Below, in pieces: positions 38,176-51,361 of a DNA stretch of 64,000 nt. The notes below the pieces were generated by a model. That model saw nothing but the letters and a program-made list of their open reading frames with translations. It did no database searches and was not told where the DNA came from. Source of the DNA: Thuidium tamariscinum (taxonomy: Eukaryota; Streptophyta; Bryopsida; Hypnales; Thuidiaceae). The position numbers were made by a program, and so were the translations under genes. The stretch covers positions 10,602,001 to 10,666,000 of the forward strand of contig OX344751.2 of NCBI GenBank assembly GCA_947034885.2. Reading direction: 5' to 3'. Every line of letters starts with the position of its first letter. The stretch's first letter is position 1.

Positions 38176-38562
38176 CCAATTGTTCAAGGAGAATATAAAA
38201 TACAATTCCACTATTTTTTTTTGGTATTTTTCTTAAATAGAATGATTGTCATTTGTCAAATAGTATTCCCAAAGGTCTACTATACTTGACGTTTTAGGGA
38301 TTTTCAATATATTTGAGTAATTTTTTTTGAAATATAATAATTCTTTTTTAAGACTCATGTCATGATCCTCTTATCCATTCATGTGAAAGAATTTCAAAAA
38401 AATGTATTGCAATTGTTTTAATTCTTGCTTGAAGAAAACTCTACTCCAATGGCTAATTTATAGATGATTGCAAATTTGACTTTTATTTTTTCACATGACT
38501 TTTCAAGATGTTCACAACAACTGTGACAAAAAACACACATGAATAGTAGTTTTTTTGTTTGT

Positions 38563-39496
38563 TTAACCTCTAAAGGACCAAACTATGTTTTTTGGCAACA
38601 TAGTGATTTTGGGCAGTTCACTACGGGTGGAGTTTTGTTGTTGTTTTTCGTTGAAATTTTCACACAACATGTGTCCGAACATTATCTTGAAGGCCCAACA
38701 ATTTTCATAACTTTTGACTTCATGGTCAAAAAGTTATTGCATGATATGTAGTTTTCATTGGTCGGCGGGCAGCCCAAAAATTTCTTACAAAAACATTTTT
38801 TTTAAATTAATAATTTGAAATTGGTTTTCTAGATGTACAGATATGCAAAAAGCTTTGAATCATTCCATTTTGATTTATGAGATGAAAGTTATGAAGAGAT
38901 TTAGTTTGTGGGTAGTTATGGATTCTCTACTCTAAAATAAACTTTGGAAGCCTTTACTTTACTCAATTTTAAATATTTTTGAAAAAAAATTAAAATTTTG
39001 GATGCTGATTGTTTGTCACAACATTACAACCATTGGATTGGCCTTTTCTTGATTCTATAATAAAATTTTAACAATTTAGTACTTTATATCACTCTCTACT
39101 TCTTTCTCCTCATTAATTTTTTCCTATATGTTGTACAATTCCAAATGATGCAAATTTTCTTGAGCATGTAGCCAACTTGCCATGAAGAATGAATGCAAAG
39201 AAGCACCACCATTTGGGGCATTTTTTCATAGAAATGTGGCCTTGTGGAGTGCAGCTGCCCGATTTTTTGCAGGGACAAAAAAAAGGGGTTTTGTCAATTC
39301 AAATGCTAATATCTTGTGATCTACATGGTGGAAATTTCTGAAATTTTTTCCACATCTTTTGACACTAGTGTACTAGAAGATCCTATGGTTACATGTGTCA
39401 AAAAATGTTGTTTTAAAAAAATTTGGTGCTTGTAATAGAAATGGCAGTTTTAGTGTGTTTTTGGTGAAGACATAGTCTCTGACCTTTAGGGGTTAA
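38563..39496 (+). mobile_element. TTAA-flanked TIR element, copy 4 (934 bp)
   Basis: It starts TTAACCTCTAAAGGACCAAA and ends 'gacctttaggggTTAA'. The flanks are tttgt / ttttt. It has the complete set of family landmarks: 'caacatagtgattttgggc', 'tcactacgggtggag', 'acaacatgtgtccga', 'gcatgatatgt', 'gaatcattccattttga', 'tcctatatgttgtacaatt' and 'tgctaatatcttgtgatct'. It is one of the least decayed copies. It carries no protein-coding region. Confidence 0.85.
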
Positions 39497-41859
39497 TTTT
39501 TTAAATAGGCCCATATCACTTTTGTAGAAATTTGTTGAAATGGTTTCACATTGCACTTCTAAATATTGCATTGTATTCACTAGTAATTGCCAAATACATT
39601 GGAAAAAAAAGTTGAAAAATAAATTTTAATTCATTTGCATGGACAAATGAAAAAGATATACATACGTATGTGTATTGCAAAAAATCAAGGAAAAACAAGA
39701 AATCCAAATCAACAAACTGAATTAGAAATAGTAGTCAAAGATTGGTCTAATACTGGTAGTATCTTATTCCAAAAATTGAAAAACAAAAACAAATAGCACA
39801 AGTGTTACATTTCTTGCAATGATCCTCTAGTTGAAAGGAATGTAGTTGAGCTATGCATTCTTTCCTTTTATAGCTAGGTGGTAGATTACACTCACATCTT
39901 TTACGGGTTTTTTTTAAATTATTTAATAGGATATTAGAGAAAAATTATTGGGCTTCATAAAGATGTTATTGTGCTTCAGTAAAGTATATTTGACATCACA
40001 ATTCAAACCAATTAATTCTATCTCTAATTTGTTAGATTATATGTGAAATCCATTGTTTTATCTTTTTCTGATTGACTTTTATTTAGAAGACTTTCCAGCA
40101 AACATATTATTCACCTTTCATTTTCAAAATACAAGAATTTTAGTGGTGGATGAAAAAAATGATTATTCTTTACAAAGAAAAAAAATCAACACCTTGAATT
40201 TCTATAAAATAACTAGGTAAACATATTTCTATGAGATCCAAACAAATAAGTGTGTTGCATTTTACATGCTTTATTGATTAATGTACATTTCCAAATTAGG
40301 ATTATAGTTTCAATTGAAGTAGTTAATATTTTCTTACAACTTGAATGTAGATTGAAAAATTAAAGATGTAATATTGAATTTAATAATCTAAAACAATTTT
40401 ATTAATTAAAAGCCAATAATAATCAATTATTCATAATTTGCTTTATGAATGGTTTGTTATTACATAGGCAAAAAAAGATGGGATTGTTACACATTCAATA
40501 CATGACTTATGAGATGTACTACCTTGTAAGAACTCATTTTGTTATTAAAAATGACCACTACCATGCAAAGAAGAAGATGGGATTGTTACACGGATGGCCA
40601 ATTGATGGTTGTGATACAATTATTGTTTATTAAATGTAGTACCAAGTAAGAACTCTTGACATTATGAAAATTGACTACCATATTGACAATGTGATCTTCC
40701 CTATGACTATATGGTATTAGCCAAAATCACTATATAGCCAAAAAGAATATAGAACAACATAACAATTTGTATAGGCATAGGGCAACAAAATTTAGAAAAA
40801 ATTATTAGAAATTATTAATAATTGACTATAATTATATCGAAAAATAGAAAGAGAGCACAATCAATTGAATAAACTCATAGAGACATGAAATAACTCAAAA
40901 ATCAAAATTTAGAGATATTGGAAATTTTTTAACTATATAGGAAGGAAAAAAATGAAACGAATTCATACCTTTTATCCTATATATCTTGAATCTATAGATG
41001 AATACAACAAATCCTACTTTATAAATACTTATAGGTTTAAACAAACTTGACTAACTATGTACAACTATTTGAAAATATAAGAAGAATAAAAACTTTTGGC
41101 TTTGTAACTCTTAAAGAAATTGAAACTATTTGAAACTATTAAAAGCTTTGGAATCTTTCTTTAAATGTTTTCTTAAATGAAACATAAAGACAAAATTAGT
41201 GGATTTAAATTACAATCAAATAATTGAATTTAGTGGCATTTGCTTTAGTGTTACAAAGATAATTTTACAAATGACAATATTTATAAATATCTTCACAAAT
41301 GATGTCATCCAAATTTACTTTTATATATTAAATTATTTATATGTTCTTGATAATGTTTGAAGTAGTAGTAATAATATTAACTAAAAAAATTACAATATTT
41401 GACAAATGCATTGACATTTAAGATACTAGTGCCAACAATACTAATACAATTTTTTGTATAGTAATTTTATATTTGAATTTTGAAAAATACTAGCAACGTA
41501 AGTGGATTTGCAAGTGTGAAAGTATTGGTAGAAAATATCTTAGAATCATTCGAATCAAATATTTAATATATTTAAAATAATAAATTAGTCAAAAAAATTC
41601 AATAAATAAATATAATATTTTATTTTCTATTATTTTAGTATTATAAAATAGTAAATCAAACTTAATGTGTTTAACAAAAATTTATGTATTTTTAAAATAT
41701 CTAATATACTATGAGCACTTGATTTCCACCCTTAAAATCAAGCAAACACAATTGGGTTCTATGTTACATTTTAATCCTATGGGTGTCTATACATCTTCTA
41801 TTCTAACTCCAATTTCCTTAATTCCCTAAGCACTTCTATTTTTGCTATGATTTTGTAGT
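39497..41859. other. AT-rich intergenic stretch with minor repeats
   Basis: The words 'aagtgttacatttcttgcaatgatc' near 39,800-39,824 (approximate) look like the decayed right end of a GGGTGATTGC-family element with no recognisable left end. Positions 40,468-40,660 contain an imperfect duplication: 'gatgggattgttacac' occurs twice about 100 bases apart, and 'taagaactc' recurs downstream of each. Positions 41,300-41,720 are extremely A/T-rich. No gene. Confidence 0.45.
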
Positions 41860-42420
41860 CACTTTTCTATTCAAACTTAAATACTTTCCAATTCTAATGC
41901 TAATTTAATTCCCTAATTGTCTTGTTATTCTACTTCTAATTTAATCCCTTAACTAACTTTTCATTTTAATTCCTAATTGCTCTCCAATTTTCATTCTAAT
42001 TTAATTCCCTAATGGCTTTTCTACTCTAATTTTCTTATTCAATTTTGATTTTTCTTTAATTTTCTAATTGATTTTGTATTTTTATTAAGGGTCCCTTCAA
42101 GAGACCCAATAGCTTGCTTGAAGGGAATCCAATGAGTTTGCACGAAGGGGGAGCATTGGCATGAGAGGAACATGAGATTCTAGGGGGGTTTCAAGGTTTT
42201 TTTTTAGTCTTCTAAATTTCCAAGCTCTCTTCTAGTCTATTTTTCTAAACTTTCTTCTATTCTATTTTAATCTCCTAACTACTTTTCTAAGCTACTTTGA
42301 TTTTCTAATTACCTTCCTATTCTAATTCTACTTTAATTTCCTATCAGTTTATTCTAATTTTCTATTCTAATTTTAATTTAATTTTCTAATTACTCTTTGG
42401 CTCTAATTCCACCTTAACTT
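41860..42420. repeat. Pyrimidine-rich degenerate tandem repeat
   Basis: The plus strand is a long C/T-biased tract of irregular ~30-40-base units of the type 'ctaattTAATTCCCTAAttgcttttctattct', with many variants. It is interrupted by a purine-richer insert at 42,095-42,200. The strand asymmetry over ~500 bases is unusual for the window. No coding signal. Confidence 0.55.
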
Positions 42421-45400
42421 GTTCTAATCTAAGTTTCCATAGGTGTTAAGATTAGTGGATGAGGGAAAGACTACATGCATATGTACTACAAGAATAAGGG
42501 GTGAGATAGGAAAGGTATATACCTTCCCTATCTGAACATGGGGGGCTTCTACTTCTAATTCCTTGAATGCCATTATTGATAACTCTATAGTTTGAATGTC
42601 CCTTATGAGGGTGTCAAGGCTTTTTTCTTCACATACCATGCTTGCCTTGCTAATGAATTGGCTTGTAGTACAACTTGTTGCCCCTATCCCCCATTGGCTT
42701 CCATCTCTTGTCTTCCTTTTCCTTCTTTTTTTTCTTCAGTCAAGGGCAACTATCTTACATTGTCGTAAGAATTGTAGTCTATCTAGAAAAGTACAGGGCT
42801 TCTAGATGTAGTAGATGTCTATGAACAGTGTGAAGTGAAAAGAAGTGAAAAGAAACAAAAAGCTATAAAGCCAACAACTAAACCTATCAAATATCAAAAA
42901 GAATAAATTCTAATGAAAAGATCTCCAATTCCAATTCACAACCTCAAACCTCAACTTTCAATTGTCAAACCTAACAAAAATGGTAGCACTCGAAGCCACC
43001 TCAAGTTTGTCTACCATACTCTTAAGCTTGAAGAACACACACTCAGTATAAAATCAATATCAACGAAAAAACGAAAATACAATTTCAAACAAAAAGATGG
43101 CTCCAAACACAATTACTCAATCTCCCACTCTAAGTAATGGAAAGGTAATCAAATACACAAGAGAGCAACCAAGGGGAAAGCCACCCCTTTAAATACCCTC
43201 CCAAGACCTAACCTCCTTATAAGACTAGCTCCCCAAAAGACCTAACCCATCCAATACTTTGAAATTTCACTTGAATTTACTTAGATGCCTAAATTTACTT
43301 AATTGACAACCTCCATCATGACAACGTTTTTGACAGAAGTAGCTGGCCTTGTAAGTTTCTTACTACTCCAACCCCAAGATAAGAATCTAATGACATCCCC
43401 TTTGACCATGCAAGATTTAATGGCACAAATTTCTACTCATACGAGGATTTCTAGGCCTCCGGAAGACCGTTTTAGGGCCATTCCGTAAAATTGTTTCCAC
43501 TGTTGCAAACCAGCCTTTGTTGGTCTCAATTTTTGAATTTTGAAAAAACAAATTCCAAAAATTCCATGATATCTTAAAACATGAAAAAATGATTTAAAAA
43601 AATTCAAATTAAAAAAACATTTAATAATTATTTAATTAAATTAATATTATGTGACGTAGAAGTCACTCAACCACATCAACAATTCAACATGATGATGTGG
43701 CAACAGTCAGAGCATTTCCACAACGTTCCCAACATTTGGGAATTCACAATCTTCTAAAAATTCCATAAATCCTCTTTTGCTATAAGATCCTACATACTTC
43801 TACAACCAAGATTCAATGTCTTTTTTAATTTTTCGTTGAGCTACCTAAGTTGATTTACCCACTAATCTAATGATTAGGAATGGCCTTGGAAACTTTCCTT
43901 CTACTCTTTTTTGAGGCTAAATACCCTCAAAGTCTCCAATCTTCACTTCATTCCTCCTCAAGTTTTTAGGATGGTATTTGAGTGTCTCCTTCATGGATGT
44001 GAGATGGAGACTTGGAGAGATTTAAGGGCCTTGGTGTACTATGTGCTCTACTCCTATTTTCTTCTCCTTCCTATTTCTAACTCTACTTTTGATCATACTT
44101 CTAGCCCTATCTTTTTAGTCTAACTTCCCTTGGCAATTGGCAAAGATTTTTGTGAGCCTAATCTCCCACCCTCCTTTATTTATCCTAAATGAGGGTCATA
44201 GGGTGTTTTTTCTTCTTGATTTTTGGCCAAGGCCTTGGACCCTTTGGACTCCTAACCTTTGGAGCTCCCAACCCCTTTAGCTCCCTAATTCATTAGGCCC
44301 TATACATGGCTACTTTCAGTATCCAAGTGGGCTTCTGAAACTTGGCTTGACTTCGTAAGCAATTGGCTCCTAGTACATACTTGGACTTTAGTACCGGATT
44401 TGGTTTCCAATACTTAGCTAGGCTTTGTACTTGGCTAGGCTTCTACTCTTGAGGGATTTTCTTGCCTATTGGGGGGAGGTCCAACTTTCGTACTTCGTTA
44501 GGTTTCCATTCTCAAGGGGCTTTCTTGCCTATTGTGGAGGTAGAAAGTGACTCCAACTCCTAGGGGTCTTCTTGACCGCTCAATGTGTTCCAATTGTTGG
44601 GCTTTTTTGGGTTGTTTGGATCATAATATTTTAATTTTGACAAAAAGATGTTGATTCCCTTATTTTTGTCCAAGATGTTACTAGTATTCTAATTTATGGC
44701 CAAGGGCAAAACACTCCCCCACAACCTACTATTCCTAAACTAACCTCTACTATTGGTGTTCTAATTTTGGAGGCTAAACTTTGGATAGTTTTCAAGATGT
44801 TTTGGAAACTAAAAATGAATATCATAGGCAATCAAATCTTTGTTGTAGACTTTAGTTTTGACACATAACTAAGACTTTTTCATCCTTAGAGGGTCAAAGC
44901 TTTGTGATAGGCTCTAGTTTTGATACACAACTAAGATTTTTTCATCCTAAGGGAATTCAAAGCCTTATCATTGAGGTAGAATCCACCAAACCACATGCAC
45001 ATTTAGAAAAAGTTCGGTTGACACAACAAGCAAGAAACCCAAAGACATATACGTGGGACTCATTAGCAAAATACTTCAAGGTTTAAACTAGAGGCTATTC
45101 AAAGTAACATTTCTAAGACATTTTGGGAGTAGTTCTAGGATTAATATACAAAGTATAGACTTCAAGAGAACTTAGACTTAACAAGGTTAGTAAAGGTAAC
45201 AATAAAGTAGAAGACCCAGTAGAACTTTGACTCAAAGTAGCCCAACAATGTTAGTAAAAGCATCAAATAAGACTCTAAAACTTCTCTCAAAAGATTTGAA
45301 CCAATAATATAGATAGATACACATAAAGATGGCTCTCAAAACCTCCACAAATGTGAAAGAACCTCAACAAAAGGGCAACAAAGACCCAAAACATTGTTGA

Positions 45401-45638
45401 AGGTCTCTTAAATTAAAATGCCAAAAATTCTATTACTTAAATCCAATAGACCCACATACAAAAGTGGGAGTAAAAAAAGAGGGTTTGAGAGGACAAAAGG
45501 TGGTCTTTTACAATCCTCTAGGTTACTCTTAGTCTCTCACGCCTCCCTTTTTTAAAAAAATTCCTAAATTTTCACCTAAATCCTAACTATATACTCCTAT
45601 AATCATGTTTTCTATTCTCTATGCTAGATCTACATGGA
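42421..45638. other. Mixed-composition intergenic stretch with small duplications
   Basis: It is less AT-rich than the rest of the first 60 kb. A minus-strand frame at 42424-42639 (71 codons, 'SLDTLIRDIQTIELS...KELEVEAP') and a plus frame at 43303-43488 have more balanced composition than chance frames, but neither matches a family I know. They may be decayed retroelement pieces. Local duplications are present: 44,430-44,550 (two loose copies ending 'tttcttgcctattg') and 44,851-44,975 (62-base period, 'tagttttgaYacaYaactaag'). Confidence 0.35.
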
Positions 45639-46368
45639 GGGGCATTGCAAGAAACAGTGTCCATTTTTTGTAGTATTTTGGAATTGGACACTTTTTTCTT
45701 TGGGAGTACTATTTAATTAGAAAAATAATTTAAAAAAAATAAAAATATGTCTAATGTATAAACCTTAAAGAAGAAAGTACCCTATGAAGGAAAAACTTAG
45801 TAAAATTCTCTAAGTAGGAGAATTGGAAAAGTGCAAATCTCATGAAAATGGGCATATTTACATTTTAATTTGTAAAAAATAGGGAAAGTTATTTTTCTTA
45901 AATCTAAAAATTTTCCATTTGGGAAGAGTTGATGGTGATGATATTTCATCAAAAAAATAATCTTAGCACCATCATCAATGTTCAAAAATTGCGAGCAATA
46001 GGAGTGTTATTTGCATGCATGTGGAGGACATAAAACAATTTATTTTTAGATTTCCTTCGGTAGGAATATGATTTCCTAATTTGATAATGGACCATGAAAA
46101 TTTCAGCTTTGGATCATTAAATTTGGGGACTCTTAACATAGTAAAAAACCCTAAACCTCTAATTTGTGACAAATTACAAAAATAAAATTTAAATATAAAA
46201 TGATTTTTTTTAATTTATAAAAAATAATGGATGTTAAAACCACCAAGTTAGAAAGTTCCACTAATTATTTCATATTCTTAGATCTTTTAATTCAAAAGTT
46301 ATAGCAAAAAAGAACAAAGTCACTCCAATTGTGACAAAAAATAGGACCAGTGTTTCTTGCAATCACCC
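45639..46368. mobile_element. GGGTGATTGC-type TIR element, copy 3 (730 bp)
   Basis: The left end is GGGGCATTGCAAGAAACA; the right end is the complement of GGGTGATTGCAAGAAACACT, with 'aaaaaataggaccag' just inside it as in the copy at 29295. The target duplication is no longer perfect (left ATGG, right ATGC if shifted by one). The interior is mostly unlike the other two copies. Confidence 0.6.
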
Positions 46369-47963
46369 ATGCTAACTTTTGGAGATTAATTACAAATTAC
46401 AAATGTATTGTATTTTTGACTTCAAAAGGCCATTTTTATTCTACACGACCCCCTCCTCCCTTTTCCTGAGTCCAAAATCTCATTGAAACCTAACAAAAGT
46501 TTAAAAACCAAAATGGGTAAAATTCCAACTTTTGGAGTTTGACTTTTTGTAAAAAGTGACTTGCCTAGATTCTTTAGTGTATATGGAGGAGTAAAAAAAG
46601 ACCTATCATCAACCTCATTCTAATTTGGTATACTCCTTAGGCGTTGGTCAATCTCGCCTCAACCTTTAAATTTGTTTGTTATTGGAGAATCTCACCAGTT
46701 GAGGCACCTATGACTATTGGAATGTGTTGAAACTTGTTGATGAATCTTAATAATATGAAAGAAGCTAGTATAATTTTAGTGAAATTTTATTGCATCTTAT
46801 AGATTTTCTAGGAATTTTCTACAGAAGGTTTCAACAATTGACCATTTAGAGAGGCATCTTCTGACCATCAAAAAATTCTGAGATTTTTTAAGGAACTTTT
46901 CATAAAATATTCCAAAAAATGTAAAGGCTCAAATCATTGTCCTCTACATTCAAAGAATAAAGATAAAACCCTGATCTCCATGAATGACATAGATAATAGA
47001 AAATCTTATCTACCAAGGGAAATCTTGAAGAATCGACTTCCCTAATCAACTTCTAGCTTGACTTCAACCTCATATCACTATTCTTGGTCATTGGATTCTA
47101 TCCACTAGTTTGTCTTGCATTGGTAATTCATATATGCCAGGATTTGGAGTTTTATTATTTTGTCGATGTGATGAGGAAACTAAAATTTATCCTTGGAATC
47201 CTACCCAAGGATCTTTCTAAATCTATCAAGATCTCTTTAAGATCAATTTAGCCAAAATTAGTCGCATGCTAGATTGCTAGGTCAATCACTCAAATATACT
47301 AATTTTCCACTAATTCTTGATCTTTAACTTATTTTGGATTCATTCAATGTACAATACTCTATCTTAGACCAAATACTATATTGGCATGTAGTATGCCTAT
47401 TTTATTTCTATATTCTTTTGAGGGATTTTTATATGCTTTTCCCTCTTTAATTTTGCAAAAAACCCAAAAAACCCAATGAGTTCAAGATGACAAATTGAGG
47501 GCTCACAAATGATTTTGGTGGAATATTTAGTAAGATGTTGAATTAAAGTATGGCTACATCCATATGAACCTCCATCTACATATTTTCAAGATTTAAGTAC
47601 TTAAATCTTATGAAAAGTAAAAATAGTACAATTCATTGATTACACTTTAGGTAGAAATTGAAGTAGAAGAGTCATTTGAATTTTGATCATCTATTTCATG
47701 TAGAACTCTAAGTTTGACTTTATTTCATAAAAGGATGGTAAATTATATAGATTTGAATGGTCCAAATAATAGATGAGAGTTATGAGGATTTTTATTGTAC
47801 ATGCAATAAAGGTAAAATAAAATATAAATTTGTTTTTTTAACTAAATTGTAAAATTTTCCACATGAATACAAAAAATAGGATGCATATTGATCACTAGGT
47901 CATTTACCATTGGAATCAATAACTCTCAATATAGAAATTTAGTTTTTTCTTTCATTATATACC
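46369..47963. other. AT-rich intergenic stretch
   Basis: No gene or defined repeat is seen. From about 46,430 to 47,110 the sequence is slightly less AT-rich, but every frame is interrupted. Confidence 0.5.
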
Positions 47964-48798
47964 TTAACTACTAAAGAATCTGGACTGTGTTTTCTTTGAG
48001 AAAGCTCCAAAACTATCATTTCTAATATAAGTACTAAATTTTAGAAGAATTTTTTTTCGGTACATGTAATATAGGATCTTGTAGTTAGGTTATTTGAGAA
48101 GATGTAGAAATAATTTAAAAGAATTTCTACCGTGTCAATTGTAAGATAGTATCGTTGGAATTAGCAAGTATTATTTTCTTAACCTTGCAAAAAACTAGGC
48201 AAGTGCACTCTAGATAGTCACATTTGTACAAAAAAGAATTCCAAATGGTGATTATTCCTTAGATTTGTTCTTCAAAGCAAACTAGCTACATACTTGAACA
48301 TTTTCAAATCATTTGGAATTGTATAACACATAGAAAAAAATACTCTATAGTAAATAAAAAGAAGTAGAGAATGATTCAAAACACCAAACTACTAACAATT
48401 TATCTATGAAATTGGAAAATGCCAATCTCAATGGTTGTAACATTGCAATAAACAACCTACATCTAATGTTTTTATTTTTTCCAAGAAATACTAAAAATTG
48501 AATAAAATAAAAGACTTCAAAGTGTGTCTTAGAGTAGAGGTTCGACAGTTACTTGCAAACTACCCACAAACTAAAACCCTTCATAACTTTCATCTCATTC
48601 ATCAAAATGGAATGATCTAAATATTATCATGAATATATAAATTTATTAAATCAATTTCAAGTTTTGATTTCTTAAAAAAGTGATTTTTAAAGAAGTTTTT
48701 AATTTGCCCGGATTGCTTGCTAAGCAATAAAAAATACTTATCATACAATACAATCACTTCTTAACCATGAAATCAAAAGTTATGAAAATTCTTGGGCC
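47964..48798 (-). mobile_element. Truncated inverted TTAA-family element
   Basis: TTAACTACTAAAGAATCTGG at 47964 corresponds to the right end of the family read in reverse. The landmarks follow in reverse order: 'aggatcttgtagttagg', 'aaatggtgattattcc', 'caatggttgtaacattgca', 'cttcataactttcatctcattcatcaaaatgg' (in part) and 'tcaaaagttatgaaaattcttgggcc'. The last ~135 bases of the expected element are missing, cut exactly where the type D element begins. Confidence 0.65.
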
Positions 48799-49605
48799 TA
48801 AACCCCTATATGCCCAAGCCTTTTCAAGTGTGTTTTGACTAAGGAAAAAGTTGATGACTTTGTAGTCATTTTTAGTGAAGCAAGTTGATTTTTTTCCAAA
48901 ATCTAACTACATGGATGTTTAAAGAGCTTGTTTATTAATAAGTGCACAAATTTTGAGCACAAAATTGCATAGGAGTTGTGAGATTACAACAAGAGAAGAG
49001 TATGTTTTTTATATTTAGTATGTTGCTTTTTTCCACAATGTTTCTCAAATTTGCATTTAAATTTTTGGGGGGATTGGAGGTGACATGAACAACTACAAAG
49101 AGTATTAGCACACTAAAATGCACTTCTAAAAAACTTAATTTCACATGAAAAGCTATTAAATTCATTACACGATCCACCTTGCAATTGTTGAAATGCAATT
49201 ATTTTTTATAAGTAGAAATTGCAAATAACACCAAATCAATAGTTGTATGTTTAAATTTTCAATGGTGAATATCATGAAAACACTTTCCTCTTTCCATTGG
49301 AACCATTCTCAAAGCAAATGGATATGTACAATTTCTTAGATCTCAAATCAAGTGAAATTGCACAAAGCTAGGAAATGAAGTAAAATTGGCAAGCTTTACA
49401 CTTCACTTGTGGTACATGTATGCCTTTGTAGACCTCTCAATAATCAAATATGTGCTTTTTTCAGTGAAAAATGAAAGTTTTCAATAATTAACCTTTAAAA
49501 CTGTCGGATTTTTTTTAAATGGTCAAAGGATTTATTTGCTCGTTCAGAAATGGGCTTGAAATTTTAGCTCAACTATATATGGTCGACTAGGCAATTAGGT
49601 GTTAA
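48799..49605 (+). mobile_element. TTAA-flanked element type D, copy 2 (807 bp)
   Basis: It is the sister of 27919-28726. It starts TAAACCCCTATATGCCC (first TTAA now TAAA) and ends 'aattaggtgTTAA'. The final TTAA at 49602-49605 is simultaneously the first TTAA of the next element. The core (about 49,028-49,485) is almost identical to copy 1, whereas its last ~105 bases differ strongly. Confidence 0.7.
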
Positions 49606-50538
49606 CCCTTAAAGGACCAATGTGAAAAATTTGGCAACATAGCAATTTTTAGGCAGGTATGTGTAAGTGGAGATTTTCATATTTTGAACCAAAATTTTAA
49701 TAGAAGGAAGGGACGAGGATATCTTTAATATATACCAAAAATCAAGACATTTGGAAATATGAATAAAATGTTATGGCCTAATATGCTACTTTTATTTGTA
49801 ACTGGGCAATTTGGATAGATTGGAAAAAAAAAACTTTTTTTAAAATAGAAATTTGAAATTAGTTTTCTTCATTTACATATACATGGAAAGCTTTGAATAA
49901 TTTCATTTTGATCAATGAGTCAAAAGTTATGAGTTTTTTTTGTTTGTAGGCAACTGTAGATTCTCTACTCTAAAATAAACTTTGAAGTCCTTTATTTTAC
50001 TCAATTTTCAATATTTTTCAAAAAGAAGAAAATCATAGAATGTAGATTGTTTATTAAAACATTACAACCATTGGGATGGGAATTTTTCAATTTCATAAAT
50101 AAATTCTTAATAATTTTGTATTTTAAATCATTTGTTACTTCTTTTTACTAACTATTTTTTTCCTATATTTTGTACTATTTGAAACAATTTGAAATTTTTT
50201 AGGCAAGTACCCTGCTTGGCTTCAAGAATGAATCTAAAGAAGCACACACATTTCGGACTATTTTTCATATGAGTTTTTGCCTTCTAAAGTGCAACTGCCT
50301 TGTTTTCCATAGGGTGAAAAAAAAGGTTTTTGAGCATTCAAACACAAAATATCTTGCAATCTACTTGGTAAAAAACTCTATAAATTTTTTGTACATGTTT
50401 ACAAACCAATGTGCGACAAGGTCCTACAGTTACAAATTTCAAAAAATGTTCTTAAGAAAAAAATTGATATTGGTTCTAAAAATGGCAATTTTTCACCAAT
50501 TTTGGAGTAAACATAGTCCAAGGAACTATAGGGATTAA
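49602..50538 (+). mobile_element. TTAA-flanked TIR element, copy 5 (937 bp)
   Basis: It starts TTAACCCTTAAAGGACCAA and ends 'actatagggaTTAA'. It carries 'caacatagcaatttttagg', 'aatcaagacatttgg', 'ttcattttgatcaatgagtc', 'acaaggtcctacagttac' and 'ctaaaaatggcaatttt'. It is closest to the copy at 9842 (both have 'gtgagtggagattttcatat'-type text), suggesting a subfamily. Confidence 0.8.
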
Positions 50539-50550
50539 AGCTACTCCTTA

Positions 50551-50670
50551 GGCAGTTGGGCACAGTTGTGTAAAATTTTTTAAAAAAAGAAATAAAAAAT
50601 TTATTTATAATGAGCAGCCTAAAAATTGCTATGATGCCCAAAATATGTATTTTGGGGCTTTAGGGGTTAA
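50551..50670 (-). repeat. Terminal fragment of an inverted TTAA-family element
   Basis: Read on the minus strand it begins TTAACCCCTAAAGCCCCAAA and continues with the family's 'catcatagcaatttttagg' sequence. Only about 120 bases remain. Confidence 0.6.
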
Positions 50671-50689
50671 AAACTATTGATCTACATCT

Positions 50690-51117
50690 ACATTTAAAAA
50701 TTAAATCACTTCAAACACATTGCATGCAAAATGTCAATCAAAAGTTTTAGAAGTAAAAGATTCAAATTAAGACTCTTCATAACTTTCATTTTATTAATCA
50801 AAATGGAATGATTCAAAGCCTCCAACATACATTTACTTCTAGAGAATCAATTTCAAAATTTCAAAATTTCAAAAAATAAAATTTTTAAAGAAGTTTTATG
50901 AGCTATCCAAGTTGTCTACTAAGTGATGAAAATGCCTAATCATACAATTAATTTTTAACCATATAGTCAAAAATTATGAAAATTATTGAACCTTAAAGGT
51001 ACTCCTTGGGTACATGTTGTGTGAAAATTTCAAAGAAAAAATAAAAACTCCATCCGTAGTGAGTTGCCCAAAATCATTGTGTTGCCAAAAAATGGTATTT
51101 GGACCTTTCGGGATTAA
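50690..51117 (-). repeat. 5' half of an inverted TTAA-family element
   Basis: On the minus strand it starts TTAATCCCGAAAGGTCC at 51117 and continues through 'ggcaacacaatgattttggg', 'ctcactacggatggag' and 'acaacatgtacccaagg' to the 'ccattttgattaatg' landmark near 50,798-50,815. It breaks off near 50,690, so about half of the element is missing. Confidence 0.65.
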
Positions 51118-51361
51118 ACCTCTCATCTACAATAAGATACAAAACTAGCAAAAAAGCCTAATTTGACATGTATTTTGATCAATGACCACAAAATGACATA
51201 CAATAATATAAAAATATCATTGAAAAGCAAAGCACCGAAAATATGACATAATGGTATTACAATGTAATGAGAATTAAAATATTTTATTTCAGTAAATTTA
51301 ACATTAGTTGTTGGCTTTTATCAACAACCAATGTTGTTAATTTTATTGGTTTAGCTATGCC

